This document shows, one piece after another, positions 1 to 10,814 of a stretch of DNA of 64,000 nt. A program made the translations under genes and the position numbers. The stretch spans positions 72,923,141 through 72,987,140 of the forward strand of contig NC_045428.1 of the NCBI RefSeq assembly GCF_902635505.1, read 5' to 3'. The notes beneath the pieces were generated by a model. That model saw only the letters and a list, made by a program, of their open reading frames with translations, searched no databases and had not been told where the DNA came from. Positions within the stretch are counted from its first letter, which is position 1. Every line of letters starts with the position of its first letter. This DNA is from Sarcophilus harrisii. Taxonomy: Eukaryota; Chordata; Mammalia; Dasyuromorphia; Dasyuridae.

Positions 1-300
1 TGACAGGGGATCAGACAGCCAGATATTCATTGGTTGTCCCTTATTACTTCCTCTTCTTTATCTCCTTTCTTCAAGTACCAGCTAATATCCCATCTTCTTC
101 AAGAACTCTTTCCTTATCCTCCTTAATTCTAGTGCTTTCCCTATGCTGATTATCTCCATTTTAGTCTGTATATAGGTTCTTTGTACAAAGCTACTTAAAG
201 GTTATATAGCTCCTGTTCTCAAAGGGCTACTCTTTGCCTTTCATTGTATCCCCTAAAGCTTAGCATAGTGCCAGACACAGAGTAAGCACTTAATAAATTA
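1..300 (+). repeat. L2 LINE 3' end
   Basis: The text reads like the 3' end of an ancient L2 LINE in sense orientation: a pyrimidine-rich stretch around 40-160 and then the characteristic tail near 245-295 (TTAGCATAGTGCCAGACACA followed by AGTAAGCACTTAATAAAT). It is degraded, and its left end is cut by the window. It lies in the last intron of ACADL. Confidence 0.65.
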
Positions 301-1002
301 CTAACTGATTTGAAAAGGCAAAATAATCCTTTAATGTCATGGTTCTGTAACATTTCATTTTTTTGTTCCATGTTCTGAAACAATTTCCAAGTCCATTTTA
401 ACAAATGTTATTCACAATGTATTCATAATCAGTCATGGAATGTGTGATGAAATAGTTGATTTTGCCAGTCAGTAGAACTACTTTTGAGCCCTTTTGTGGG
501 GGTTGAAGATTCAAACAGCAAGTTATCATCCCAGCAGCAGAAATGGAAAGGGAGTGAAATAAAGGAAGGAAGGTTATGTACTTTTCTTTGGCTTAAATAT
601 TGCCCCTATTTCCAGAATCCCTTGTATAAAACAGCTAAACATTAATCTGTTTTTTTGAGGAAGGCACCCAAAAATAGAGATGGACCAACATCTAGATACT
701 TTAAGCACAACAGAATTGTTGGTCTTTTTTTTTTCCCAAGGAGAATTGCTTTTAGGTCAGTTAAAAGTAAAAGACACAGACTAATGGCGTAATGGATATG
801 TCTGATTCTGAGAAACTCTTATTTCTGCCAGAGAATAATTATTAACTTTCTTGGCAGTCCAGAAGTTATATGAGCATTCAAATGAACTGGGATTTTTCTC
901 CTAAACATAGAAGGAAGAATTAAGAAGAATATAGCTACCTAACCCTTAGCATCACAAAGTTAATTAGATAAGGGTAGTATATTAATATGCTACATTTCGA
1001 CA
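301..1002. other. unassigned intron sequence (ACADL)
   Basis: AT-rich non-coding DNA upstream of the last ACADL exon. No conserved open frame, RNA gene or repeat that I recognise. Confidence 0.5.
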
Positions 1003-1195
1003 CTTGGACCTGACCTGTGATTTCACTGGAATAGGGAATGTGGAGTATTCCCTTATCAATTCAAATCATCTCCAACTTAAAATTTGGGAGACGAAAAGAA
1101 CTGAGAGCTTACATCATTTGCCCAGAGTTACACAACCAATAAAGAGACTTGAACTCAGGTTTTTCTACCTTTCCATAATTCTTATTCAATGAAAA
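1003..1195 (+). repeat. marsupial CORE-type SINE
   Basis: The motif series 'GATTTCACTGGAATAGGGAA', a 'CAACTTAAAATTTGGGAGAC' segment, 'TTGCCCAGAGTTACACAACC' and 'GAACTCAGG' follows the plan of a SINE family seen elsewhere in this window (8560-8735). The first motif family also recurs in reverse near 28.5 kb. It is old and diverged. Confidence 0.6.
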
Positions 1196-1294
1196 AAGAT
1201 TTTATTTTATTTCTCATAAGAGATAATGTTCAGGGTTGCAATAAGATACATGTTGATAAGTCTTGGTTTTTTATGAAAAGTAACTTTAAAATAG

Positions 1295-1470
1295 CATTAT
1301 AGGATTTTAGAATTTTAGAGATCATAAAAATAATATAATTTCACTATTGTACTGTTGAGGAAACTGATAGTTAATTAACATGAAATCACATGTAGAGTAA
1401 GGGAAGTACTAGTATTCCATCTTAGATCTTCAGCCTCAATGCCCAGGCTACCTCCTACTGCCCCTTTCTA
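1295..1470 (+). repeat. tRNA-type SINE fragment
   Basis: It has the order 'ATTTTAGAGATCATAAAAAT', 'TTGAGGAAACTGATAG', 'TGAAATCACATGTAGAGTAA', 'TTCCATCTTAGATC'. That is the plan of SINEs with 'bar, gaggaaactgag, tcacacagctagtaag, gaacccaggtc'. It resembles the copies at 32235-32400 and 59430-59600. Confidence 0.5.
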
Positions 1471-1684
1471 GTGAAACAAAATTAGTTTATGTCAGTCTCA
1501 CTTGACATAAGAGACTTGGGATCAAAGAAGTAGGAGATGCTTTGACACTTTGTGACTGGCTATGATTAAACATTCCTTCTGTTTCTTTTCCTGTTAATAT
1601 GTTCATGGATAGATTTAACCAGTAACTTATAAAGTGTTGGTTGACTGATTTCGAGAAGTAATATGTCAAAGAACACTGCCTCTA

Positions 1685-1845
1685 AAGTAGTTCCTAGGTT
1701 CACATTCTGTTTCTGATACATTCTCACTACTTGGCCCTAAGAATCTTAAGTCTTCATGGGTATGTCTTATCATCAGTAAAATGAGGGGCTTGTACTAGAT
1801 GGCTTCAGTCATCCCTTTCTCTCTAAATCTTTGGTCCTAAAACAT
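1685..1845 (+). repeat. tRNA-derived SINE, 3' part
   Basis: It contains 'CATCAGTAAAATGAGGGGCT', then 'TGTACTAGATGGCTTCAGTC' and 'CCCTTTCTCTCTAAATCT', matching the usual 3' half of tRNA-derived SINEs (aaaatgaggggattggactagatgacctc). Plus orientation. Confidence 0.6.
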
Positions 1846-1992
1846 CAGTGTGAGTTACTTTGAAAGGTCTGTGATATATGGGAAGATAACCAAAGCAATC
1901 CTAAAAACAAACATACAAAAAAACACTCCAAATTTCTTTGGGGTTGGAAAAATAGAATGTGAACATTGTGAGCATTGGCTTTGGTAATTGAA

Positions 1993-2160
1993 AGAAGGTG
2001 AGAGACAGATTCAGAGAGAGAGAGAGAGAGACTAAGAGACAGAGGAAGCGGGAAAGAAGAGAGAGGGAAAGAGAAAAAGAGAGAAGGAGAGGGAGGGAGG
2101 AAAACGGAGAGAGGGAGATAGAGACAGAGAGACAAACAGAGAGAGAGACAGAATAAAAGT
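1993..2160. repeat. GA-rich purine tract
   Basis: About 165 bases almost entirely A and G on the + strand, including a pure (AG)n run at 2013-2030. It is a simple, low-complexity repeat. Such homopurine tracts can form triplex DNA, but nothing here shows function. Long open frames on the minus strand across it are artefacts of the repeat. Confidence 0.9.
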
Positions 2161-2554
2161 AAAAAGCACTTGGAAACATCAGTATCTCTAGATCTAAGTC
2201 TCAGTAGTTAGTTTGCAGTCAGACTTTAAAAATAGCTCAGATAGTGCTAAACTCAAATATTTGTTTTAAGTGTCTGCCATTTGCAACAGCTACCATGTTA
2301 AATGCTGTAGAAGGGTTTTCTAGGAATATAAGATCTATAAAAAGAATAGAATCAGGTTCCAGAATCTTGGGCCACATTTTCTGCAGTGTTGAAATGTTGT
2401 ATTTGTCTATTTTCTATAAGATCCCAATTTTCACTCCTGAAAGAAATAGTTGAAAATGTTTTTGAATATATCTCCTAGGGAAAAGAACTAAACTAATGTT
2501 AATCCTGTTGTCTTGGCTAATCAAAGTTGTGTGAACTAATATGAAAGGAGACCC

Positions 2555-2790
2555 GAATTAAGAGTGTGGAAACCTGGGCCCTAATTCTCAGCACTTCCAT
2601 TGATTAGTGTCCCCCCTGAATAACTGCCATTCATTAGAAGTTCCAAAGATACTGAATTTCTTTGGGATTTAGTGTCTTCACCTATAAAATGAAAGTAATA
2701 CTATACCTCCCTACTTCATAGAACTGTAAGAGGAAAAGGAGATGAAATGGAAAAGAATAAAAAGTAAAAAACAATGCAAGATGATAATTA
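2555..2790 (+). repeat. diverged SINE
   Basis: Contains 'GGAAACCTGGGCCCTAATTC', 'GTGTCTTCACCTATAAAATG' and 'ATACCTCCCTACTTCATAGA', the sense order of a tRNA-derived SINE body (cctgggttctaatcc, tcatctataaaatg, tacctacctcacagg). Confidence 0.5.
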
Positions 2791-3467
2791 GTATTATTAG
2801 TATTATTACCACACATGAAGTCATATTTACACTTTATGTGAAAGACCTAAGCCTCTCTGAGTGTTAACCCTGAATATCACTATAGTGTAGATATTGACCT
2901 TCTATGACTTCGGAGACTTTATCTCTGTAGGAAACATTTCTAAATTTTTAGAAACATTTCTTTCTAAAACATTAATTTTATAGCTATGGGAACCTAATGG
3001 GGAAATGTTAGGTTTTTTTTTTCCTTTTCTAAAACATTCTTGGATTGCGATTTTACCTAGAAAGACTGAGAACTGAAGAAAATTAAGACTTTTATTTTTA
3101 AATTTTAAATTTTAAAAAACTTCCATTTTTCTAGAATTATATTGGTAAATTATAGAAGATTAAGTTGGAAAAAAGTATAACTATATTGCTTAATTAAATT
3201 TGTAATTTTCTTGAGGAATTATAATCTATGTTATAGTTCATATTGTATCAGATTATTTATAGAAACTAAATATGTGTTTTGTAATTATTTTAATCCTAGG
3301 ATAATGTAATTATGTCAAAGAAGAAAGCTTTTTAAAAATATTGCCCCTCCCTCTCTCTTGGGAATTATCTAACATGAACTTTGAAATAATTACCCATTAT
3401 CTAATAGAACATAATTTGCTATTTTTAAGGTTTCTGCTATTCATTCTTTTTCCTCCTCCCCACCCAG

Positions 3468-3561
3468 AGCATATGTGGATGCACGAGTCCAGCCAATCTA
3501 CGGTGGAACCAATGAAATAATGAAGGAACTGATTGCTAGACAGATCGTATATGACAAGTAA
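3468..3561 (+). CDS. ACADL: ACADL, last coding exon (long-chain acyl-CoA dehydrogenase)
   Basis: ACADL is a mitochondrial-matrix flavoprotein that carries out the first dehydrogenation step of beta-oxidation on long-chain and branched acyl-CoAs, passing electrons to ETF. Only the last coding exon is here. After a polypyrimidine tract and the acceptor CCCACCCAG the exon opens in phase 2 (one base completing a split codon) and reads AYVDARVQPIYGG, then TNEIMKELIARQIVYDK and TAA at 3559-3561. From memory of the mammalian protein, this is the C-terminal helix region of ACADL (human ends ...ELIAREIVFDK), about 30 residues with two or three conservative changes. The IYGGTNEIMKELIAR motif is typical of the acyl-CoA dehydrogenase family; the DARVQPIYGG context and the C-terminus favour ACADL over ACADS, ACADM or IVD. 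All other exons lie to the left, outside the window. The KANSL1L gene downstream on the same strand supports the assignment by synteny. Confidence 0.95.
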
Positions 3562-4100
3562 ACATCTACTCCCATGCAATTACTTCTGAGCTGAATTTAA
3601 AATGAAAACATGTTTGAATTTTTTAAATAGAGGATTAACAAAGTTGGAAGATGAAAAATTGCTTTGTTGTGGAAGAGTTCTTTATACACTAATTTTTGAA
3701 AATTTTTAATGGAAAGCTTAATTTTCAATACAGTTTTACCTAAACTGAGAAAAAAAAGAATAATATTTATTTGGGGTCTGAGTGGCTCAAATTTGAACTT
3801 AATCTAAAATTTTTAAATGATCCTAATTTGAGTTAGAGTTAACATGGAATAATTTCAATAGACTGCTAAAATTATTCACATAATTTCTTCAAGTCCTGTA
3901 CCTAAGGAAGCCTTACTTAATACTGACATTTCCATTTTAATTTGTAAGAGAATTATTATTTGCTCCCCTACCTTTCTTTAAAAATGTTTGTACATTTCAT
4001 GGATCTCAAAGAAGTGCCTTTTATTTAAAAGGAAAATAATGTCAATAAATTCAACAAATGAATTTTCAAATAAACCATATTATATAAAAATGTTTTGTGT
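3562..4100 (+). other. ACADL: ACADL 3' UTR with poly(A) signals
   Basis: Non-coding, AT-rich sequence directly after the ACADL stop codon. Two AATAAA hexamers, at 4044-4049 and 4069-4074, are followed by a GU-rich stretch (TTTTGTGTATGTTAGTG near 4092-4108) of the kind that marks cleavage sites. I infer that the transcript ends between about 4085 and 4100. Which hexamer is used cannot be told by reading. Confidence 0.6.
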
Positions 4101-4365
4101 ATGTTAGTGAAACATTAAACACATAAATGCTTCTTGTTAATTATGAAAACCAAAAGGGCACATCTGTCATTGTGCTTTGTTTTGTTTTGTTTGCTACTTC
4201 TCACTGGGGAAGACAAAGGTAATGTTAAAAGCTGGTTGTTTCCCAAATTTATATACATATTCATTATGGATCCATATAGAGTTCCTTTCTCTGAGGCTTT
4301 TGACTCAGACAAAACATTTTATTTAAACAATTACTAGATTTTCCCTGAGGGGATATTTTTATCTG

Positions 4366-4500
4366 CAGTAACTTGGATGGAGACATGGATGACATCCTTA
4401 TAAAATTTGCAGATAACAGAGTTCTGGTAAGGATAGCTAGCAAATTGCATGACAGAATTAGGACTCAAAATAATCATAATAGGCTATAGAAAGGCCTTGA
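4366..4500 (+). repeat. L3/CR1 LINE fragment (reverse transcriptase)
   Basis: Translation gives NLDGDMDDILIKFADN, a decayed copy of the CR1/L3 reverse transcriptase motif around FADDTKL. The bases 'GATGACATCCTTATAAAATT' and 'TGACAGAATTAGGACTCAAA' follow the L3 text (gatggcatgcttatcaaatttgc... gacagagtcaggattcaaa). Intergenic, sense orientation. Confidence 0.7.
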
Positions 4501-4519
4501 CAGTTCTCAAATAATATGA

Positions 4520-5150
4520 AAATTTTAAATGTGTCCACAAAGGCCTACTCTGATGCCTCTTCCTGGTGTGGAAATGATCTTGACTTCTCTAAATCTGTCC
4601 TTTGACAAGTTCTACCATGCTGGAAAGGTTGCAAACGTTTGAACCAGCAATGTATCGATCTGCTTTCTAAGGATCAGTCTAAGTACAGAGAAACTGACTT
4701 GTAAACAGTAGACTAGACCTTTGATGATGAATTCTTTTGCTGTGGTCCATCCAATAAACAAAGGAAAATAAGTACCAGCTTGTGTGGCATTTTCTGTACT
4801 TCTACAGTGATGATAGAGAGTGTTAAGAATGTAATTTTTCAGATTATGTATTAGCATTAATTCATTTGTTGGATATAGATGGATAGTCTTTTCCACTGAC
4901 AAATAAAAGGATGTGTTGCTGGAGAATAAAAAAAAAAAAAAAGACTCAAATCTGTTTTTAAAGTTCTCACTACAAAATGAAACCAGAAAGCAAAAAAAAG
5001 TTGCATCTAAATAGAAGGATGACTCAAAAAAAATCTCCTTGTAGAAACCAGTTGTACAACAAAGGCAACAAGAAACTTTTCTTTGGCACTTGTTCATTTT
5101 CTTCTGTAATGCTTATAATAAACACTTTGTAAAAAAAAGAAAGAAAGAAA
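4520..5150 (+). pseudogene. possible processed retrocopy of an unknown mRNA
   Basis: The right end looks like an mRNA 3' end: AATAAA at about 5118, then CACTTTGT and an A-rich tail with GAAA units (5131-5156). A second AATAAA plus A-run lies at 4924-4942. Short + strand frames exist but none is long or recognisable. The longest frame is on the minus strand (4612-5097) and resembles no protein I know. No clear target-site duplication was found. It could instead be an ancient LINE tail. Confidence 0.35.
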
Positions 5151-6495
5151 AAACCATCATGATGATAATTCTACTATGTGTACCAACATGGATTGCAAAG
5201 ATGAAGTAGTTGAAGAATGTTTCAAAGAATTTTCAAAAAAAAAAGAATTTTCAAAAATCTTTCATGTTAAATAAACATACTTTAGAGATCAGTAACTTCA
5301 GTACAAAAGTGGTAGAGCAAAGAATGGCAAAAATATATTGGAAAAAATGGATCAGAATTAAATAACAAAAAAGGTCAAAAGTTCATAGACCAAAAAGAAG
5401 CTTTACACTTCTGAATCATAACTATTTTCTTAGGGGACAGAGTTGAGACATATATGGCAAATATTCAGTAATAACCCAGATAAAATATTTCAACAGGCAG
5501 AAAATGACTGGTTACTGATATAGTAGCCATTTCTAAATCAGTTTTCTGTACAATTAGGTTACCAATTTACCAAAAATAAAAATGCCAAATGAAAAAAATA
5601 GAACATGCAGTTGAGACAACTTCAGCTACCTTACATTAATGTGTTGATAATAAAAAAAAATAAGAAATATATAAGAACATTTAAAATTGCTATCATTTCT
5701 TAAGAGAGTTTAACCACTGTAAATAATCTGCCCTAATATAAAGGCCCAAAGAGTCCAAGAGTTGCTTAAACAAACAACCAATTAATGTTCTTAGAAAATA
5801 TGACAAACTGCATATGAAATCTTTTGGAGATCAGATAAAGTTAATTTCATGTGACCTAAGTTTTGTTGCCTTTTTGTATGGTCTTCCTTCATATCATTGT
5901 CAAGTTTTGTTTTGGGTTTTTTTGCCCCATTTTAGATACCAGACTCTACTAATCCTTGACTTGTGCATCACAGAATTAGATTCATAGGAGATAGCTTTGA
6001 AATAGCATTGATATCTATGGGGGGTTTTTTTTGGAAAAAATATTATTATATGATTTAATAGAGCAGTCAAATGTGTATCAGATACTTTCCTGATCAGAAT
6101 GAGAAACTAATTCTTAGGATTTTTTGTATTTCATAATCTTTCTTGTATTGTACAATCTTTTTCATGAGTACTAGATTAGGTTTGTAAACTCATATCTAAA
6201 TCCTGTTTTTTGTGAAATTTGCCTGTCTATGCTTTTATTTACTTTTAAGAGCTAGTTCTGACAGAGCTTAATGTGATGAACTGTCTGTCTCTGTTTACTG
6301 ACCAAAGGCTTATCTATCATAAGCTTTACTGCAGCATAACCAACTAAACCCAAACTTAATAGAAAATTTAAAATATATAAGAACTAGTATCAAAGATCAA
6401 TTTCAAGGAACTCAAGATAAACAAATTGTTTATACATTTTTTATATGAGAAATGAATGCATGTGTTTAAGATTGACATCAATAATAGGGCAGCTC
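5151..6495. other. unassigned intergenic sequence
   Basis: AT-rich, no open frame of note. A short tandem duplication, AAAGAATTTTCAAAA twice, lies at about 5223-5257. I recognise no repeat family over the rest, which may be old and decayed. Confidence 0.5.
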
Positions 6496-6506
6496 AAAAG
6501 AAAGAT

Positions 6507-7188
6507 TGGGGCAGAGCTAAAGTACAAATAGCAACCATGTTATTCAAATGAAGAATAGACACAGATGCATTAGAGGTGGGGGGGGGGGGGGGGGAGGAGG
6601 GCTTGTAGTTCTGAAAACTTAGCCGCATTGGGAATAGGTTAAATAGGCAACACTACATCTATACCATGAAGGGTATACCACCCTCCAAAATCTATAAAGC
6701 AATAAAGGAGAAGGGATGGATGGACCTGGAAGTGTAGGGTGTGGGAAGAAGATAAGGGAGGGCTCCATGGCTGGGGGAGGTTAAGTAATAGCAAGGCAAA
6801 TTAGGAACAGAATTAAAGCAGAGGTAGCAGGGATAGGAAAGATGGGGGAAGAGGGAGGAGGTATGTGTGGAGATGTGTGTGTATGTGTATGTATATCTTT
6901 ACATATGTTTACAAATATATCCTTTCTTAACTATAGCCTGCTTGGGGGTGTTGCAGGGGGAGATGAAGAGGGAAAAAGAATAAAAGAAAAAAGGTGAGTA
7001 GCAGAGAACAAAAGAAACGTTTACAAGAAATAAAGATGGACACTCATGGATGTAATTTTTCCTACTAATATGTATAGACTTTCTTGAACTGGTAATTTGT
7101 TATATATTTTGAATCCTCCCTGATGTTCTGCTGGGCACATGAAACAAAATAAAAAAAAATAAAAAAGAACAAAAAAATTAAAAATTAA
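6507..7188 (+). mobile_element. LINE-like retroelement 3' end
   Basis: It is G/A-rich with a G17 run at 6578-6594, then a (GT/AT)-rich stretch near 6868-6915, a 'CTATAGCCTGC' segment, 'GTTCTGCTGGGCACATGAAA', and a long A-rich tail (about 7141-7195). The plan fits a non-LTR retroelement 3' end. AAAAGAAAGAT occurs on both sides (6496-6506 and 7189-7199), which could be a target-site duplication, but its A-richness makes this weak. Confidence 0.45.
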
Positions 7189-7284
7189 AAAAGAAAGATG
7201 ATTGTAGTTTATAAGTGTGTCATGAGGTGTATGTTATCAAATGTGGTCAATATGTTTGTTTTGCTTAATTATTCCCTTTATTTT

Positions 7285-8071
7285 TTTAAAAATTATTTAT
7301 TTATTTATAAAGTATATTCCTGGGTAATTTTTCCAACATTTCTCCTTGCAAAACCTTCTGTTCCAAATTTTACCCTCCTTCCCCTAACTCCTTCTCCTAG
7401 CTGGCAGGTAGACCAATACATGTTAAATATGTTGAAATACATGTTAAATCCAATATATGTATACATATTTATAGTTATCTTGCTGCACAAGAAAAATCAG
7501 ATCAAGAAGGAAGGAAAAAAAAACTGAGAAAGGAAACAAAATGCAAGCAAACAACAACAGAGAGAGTGAAAATGCTATGTTGTGATCCACACTCACTTCC
7601 CATAGTTTTCTCTCTGGGTGTAGATGGCTCTCTTCATTATTGAACAAGTAGAACTGGTCTGAGTCATCTCAATATTGAAGAGAGCCACGTCCATCAGAAT
7701 TAATCATCATATAGTCTTGTTGTTGCCATGTATCTCCTGGTTCTGCTCATTTCACTTAGCATCATTTCATGTAGATCTCTCCAGACCTTTCTAAAATCAT
7801 CCTCAAGATCATTTCTTACAGAACAATAATGATCCATAATATTCATATACCACAATTTATTCAGCCATTCTCCAACTGATGGGCATCCACTCAGTTTCCA
7901 GTTTCTTGCCACTACAAAGAGGACTACCATAAACATTTTTGCACATACAGGTCCCTTTCCCTCCTTTAAGATTTCTTTGGGATACAGATCCAATAGAGAC
8001 AAAGCTGGATCAAAGGGTATGAACAGTTTGATAACTTTTTGAGCACAGATCCAAACTGCTCTCCAAAATAC
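7285..8071 (-). mobile_element. 5'-truncated L1, 3' end
   Basis: A minus-strand L1 copy holding the last part of ORF2 and the 3' UTR. The frame on the minus strand at 7700-8002 reads GPVCAKMFMVVLFVVARNWK and GEWLNKLWYMNIMDHYCS, homologous to the C-terminus of L1 ORF2 (compare MFIAALF and EWIKKMWYIYTMEYYSAI in other mammals). A perfect 15-bp target-site duplication, TATTCCCTTTATTTT, flanks it at 7270-7284 and 8072-8086, so its borders are exact. The intact flanks suggest a fairly young insertion. Confidence 0.9.
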
Positions 8072-8163
8072 TATTCCCTTTATTTTGAGAGACTCCAGTG
8101 TTAGGATGATCGAAGGAATATTGAGAAATACTGCAATGTGAGAATATGTTTACTTGGGGTATG

Positions 8164-8400
8164 AGAAGAAGAGGCTAGGATTCTCTTCCTTTCTACAATC
8201 CATCTCACCCCACCCATGTCACCAAAAAATGGAAGAAAACATAAAGTAGGACTGAAGGAATCATGAAGAAGCAGGACAATTTTAAAAATTACATGTTGAA
8301 TTTATTATATACTTTAAAACAAGCAAGCTCCAAATAACATTTAAAGTTTCATGCACAAATAGTGAATATGGAATCACTCACTTAGACTTCAAAAAAAAAG
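8164..8400 (+). repeat. unrecognised dispersed repeat, copy 1
   Basis: It shares a run of segments in the same order with 10418-10620: AGAAG...GCTAGGATT, ACATAAAGTAGG.CTGAAGGA, TATACTTTAAAACAAG.AAG, AAGTTTCA.....ACA. No family name comes to mind. See the finding on the pair. Confidence 0.6.
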
Positions 8401-8559
8401 TGACAGTATCATTTTTTTAAAAAGTAAAAAATTTTAGCATAATGGGTTAATAGATTAATATAATGGGTGTAAACATATAGTATATATATATATATCTGCA
8501 TTGTTAATACATAATTATATTGTAAACACTTTGACACACACAGACACAACTATGCTTTG

Positions 8560-8735
8560 TGGATCTTTGATCTCACTGGTTTGGATATCTTTAATAGGAA
8601 ACTCCCTTCATTAAAATAAGTTTATACCTTTCCTGCAATTTAGAGTCTTAGCTGCATGAAGAGAGATTTGGTGATTTGTCCAATACAATCATTGTGTACA
8701 AAGGCAAGAACTGAACCCCGGACTTCCCCTAGTAT
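8560..8735 (+). repeat. marsupial CORE-type SINE
   Basis: 'TTTAATAGGAAACTCCCTTC', 'CCTGCAATTTAGAGTCTTAG', 'TTGGTGATTTGTCCAATACA' and 'AGAACTGAACCCCGGACTTC' follow the family plan seen at 1003-1195. Sense orientation. Confidence 0.65.
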
Positions 8736-8784
8736 ATAGGGGAAGTGATCAACAATTAAGTGATTACTTGGAATATAGTTGTTC

Positions 8785-9160
8785 ATTGATTTTAGAAAGG
8801 CCTGGAAAAATTTACATGAACTGATGCTGAGCAAAACAAGCAGAACCCAGAATACATTGTACATAATAACAGCAAGTATGTGCAATGATCAGCTATGAAA
8901 GATTTGGTTCTTCTACAATGGTTCAGTGATCCAAAACAATCCCGATAGACTTTGGACAGAAAATGCCATTTGCATCTAGAAAAAGAATTAAGGAGACTGA
9001 ATGTAAATCAACAACACATACTATATGTTCACTTCCTTTTTGTTTTGTTTTGTTTTTTTAATCTCTCCCATGGTTTTTCCCTTTTTTTGCTCTGATTTTT
9101 CTCTACCAAGATGATTTTAAAGCAATGTGTATTCAAAATAAATAAATTTACTAGGAAAAA
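8785..9160 (+). mobile_element. L1 3' end (second L1 lineage)
   Basis: 'AAAGGCCTGGAAAAATTTAC', 'ATGAACTGATGCTGAGCAAA' and 'CAAGCAGAACCCAG' are the end of L1 ORF2 (coding ELMLS.MSRTR). The 3' UTR with 'TCTCCCATGGTTTTTCCC' follows, ending near AAATAAATAAATTTACT. Older and more diverged than the copies at 7285 or 12590. Confidence 0.75.
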
Positions 9161-9164
9161 AAAC

Positions 9165-9260
9165 AATTAAATGATTACTGTCCTAAGCAGTGGGGATATA
9201 TTACAAAAAAGGCAAAATAGAGTCCATTCTCTCAAGGAACTCATATTCTAATGGAGGACA
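9165..9260 (+). repeat. SINE fragment
   Basis: 'CTAAGCAGTGGGGATATATT', 'ACAAAAAAGGCAAAATAGAG' and 'TCTCAAGGAACTCATATTCT' match the common marsupial SINE segment 'ctaagcactggggatacaaa ... ctcaaggagctcacattct'. Confidence 0.65.
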
Positions 9261-10417
9261 ACCCATTTCCAAGGGGGAAAACAGGAATTAAAGGAAAGAG
9301 AATTTGTTAGGAAGTAATCTCTGGAACATTTTCATTTCTTCTGAAACCATTTTTATGGCTGTTCTCCTTCTCCCCCTCTCTTTTTTTCTTTTAGCCAGTT
9401 TGACCCTCCTCCCCAAAAGAGTAATAAAATCATGTAGTATATCTTGACCCTGAAGTCAGAAACAAAAAAAAAAATATACCTTGCTTTTATAACCTTGATT
9501 TGATTCATGTATTTTTACAATGTTAGTCTTTGTGTTTTGCTTATGTAATTTGAATAGTCTCCTGTATCTCATGTGGAACTACATTTTTGACGAATGAAAA
9601 ATCAGTATAATGTTCAAAAGAATAGAGGGGATCAACACAAGATAACAACACTATGTAAACAGGCAAAAGGAAATGAAAGTTTGAGTGTTTTTAGTTTGAA
9701 ATGAAATAGTTTTAATGACAATTCTTGTTCAAAATCTTATTTGTGGTATTTCCTTCCTTGAAATGCCATTAAAAATGACAATATATAGAAGCACGTTGGC
9801 TCAGATGTGCTATTTAAAATAGCTCCATTGAAAGTATTTGTTAAATTATGATGGCTTATGGTTTCTAATGAAAGATTTTTTTATTAAATTATTTTAGGGA
9901 AAAATATTTTTGCCCCTCAGAAGGTTTGTCTCTTTGCAGTTGCTGGGAAGAATACACGTGAATGTTTAAACTAATTGTTAATTTTCCCTATGATTTTCCT
10001 ATAAATATTGAAAATAAAGATCTATCCTTTTCAAAAGCATACTTTTCATTATCCAGTAGGGGCTTCAACTAATAACACAACTATATACAATGCACTTTAT
10101 GTATTAAGTTTCCTAGAACTACAAAACAAAAAAGTCATGTCAGACAGAAATATCTGAGAAAGCTTCCTTCAGAAGGATGATGGTTGATTTGGGATTTAAA
10201 AACAGGATTTGGGATTTAAAGGGCAAATTCAACTTAACAGACAAAAGAGGAAAGAACTTATTACAGACAAAAAAATTAGGACAAGAGCTTTGAGCATGCT
10301 GCATATTGAGAAAACTATCCCAATTCTCCATTTCAGCAGGAGCATAAATTATGTAGATGAGAGTAATATAAATCCAGAAAAGTAAAGTATTGCCACTAGA
10401 AACAGATGATTCTGGAG
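9261..10417. other. unassigned intergenic sequence
   Basis: AT-rich, no gene or clear repeat recognised. A tandem pair of GATTTGGGATTTAAA lies at 10186-10200 and 10206-10220. Confidence 0.5.
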
Positions 10418-10620
10418 AAGAAGAAGCTAGGATTAAGATTCTATTTTTTCTCCATCCAATCCACATCATCCACCCCACTCCACCAAAAAACAGGAGACAA
10501 CATAAAGTAGGCTTGAAGGAGTCCCATCAAGCATATCAATTGAATTTTATATACTTTAAAACAAGGAAGTTCTACATAATATTTGAAGTTTCAGACACAG
10601 CCCTTATTGGCTCAGAGTGA
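10418..10620 (+). repeat. unrecognised dispersed repeat, copy 2
   Basis: Second copy of the repeat at 8164-8400, same orientation, roughly three quarters of bases matching by eye over the aligned segments, with small gaps. Confidence 0.6.
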
Positions 10621-10679
10621 ATGTAAATAAGCAATTGTTTTTATTGGAACCAGAAACCCTAAAGGTCTTCCCCTTTCAG

Positions 10680-10681
<2 letters not shown>

Positions 10682-10711
<30 letters not shown>
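10682..10711. repeat. (GT)n microsatellite
   Basis: About 15 uninterrupted GT units, followed by a CA/TA-rich stretch to about 10775. Confidence 0.95.
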
Positions 10712-10712
<1 letters not shown>

Positions 10713-10814
10713 CATGTCTATATGTACACACACATACAAATATATACAATACAGCATATACACACGTACACACACATTTGGGTTTGACTAGATAAAAGAG
10801 GCCATTCTTTGCTT

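Noticed and set aside
2013-2030. Short tandem arrays as possible CRISPR-like structures.
   Set aside because: This is vertebrate DNA. The arrays are microsatellites with no spacer structure.
1845-2179. Two minus-strand frames rich in Ser, Leu and Phe.
   Set aside because: Product of the GA-rich purine tract read backwards; simple-repeat peptide.
4612-5097. A 161-residue minus-strand frame, the longest outside KANSL1L and the CpG island.
   Set aside because: Cys/Phe-rich with a poly-Phe run from the A-tracts of the other strand, no recognisable domain, and antisense to a probable retrocopy tail.
7700-8002. Frame with a protein-like sequence (CAKMFMVVLFVVARNW).
   Set aside because: A real protein remnant but not a host gene: the C-terminus of L1 ORF2. 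The same holds for the frames at 13002-13400, 35990-36184 and 55923-56171.
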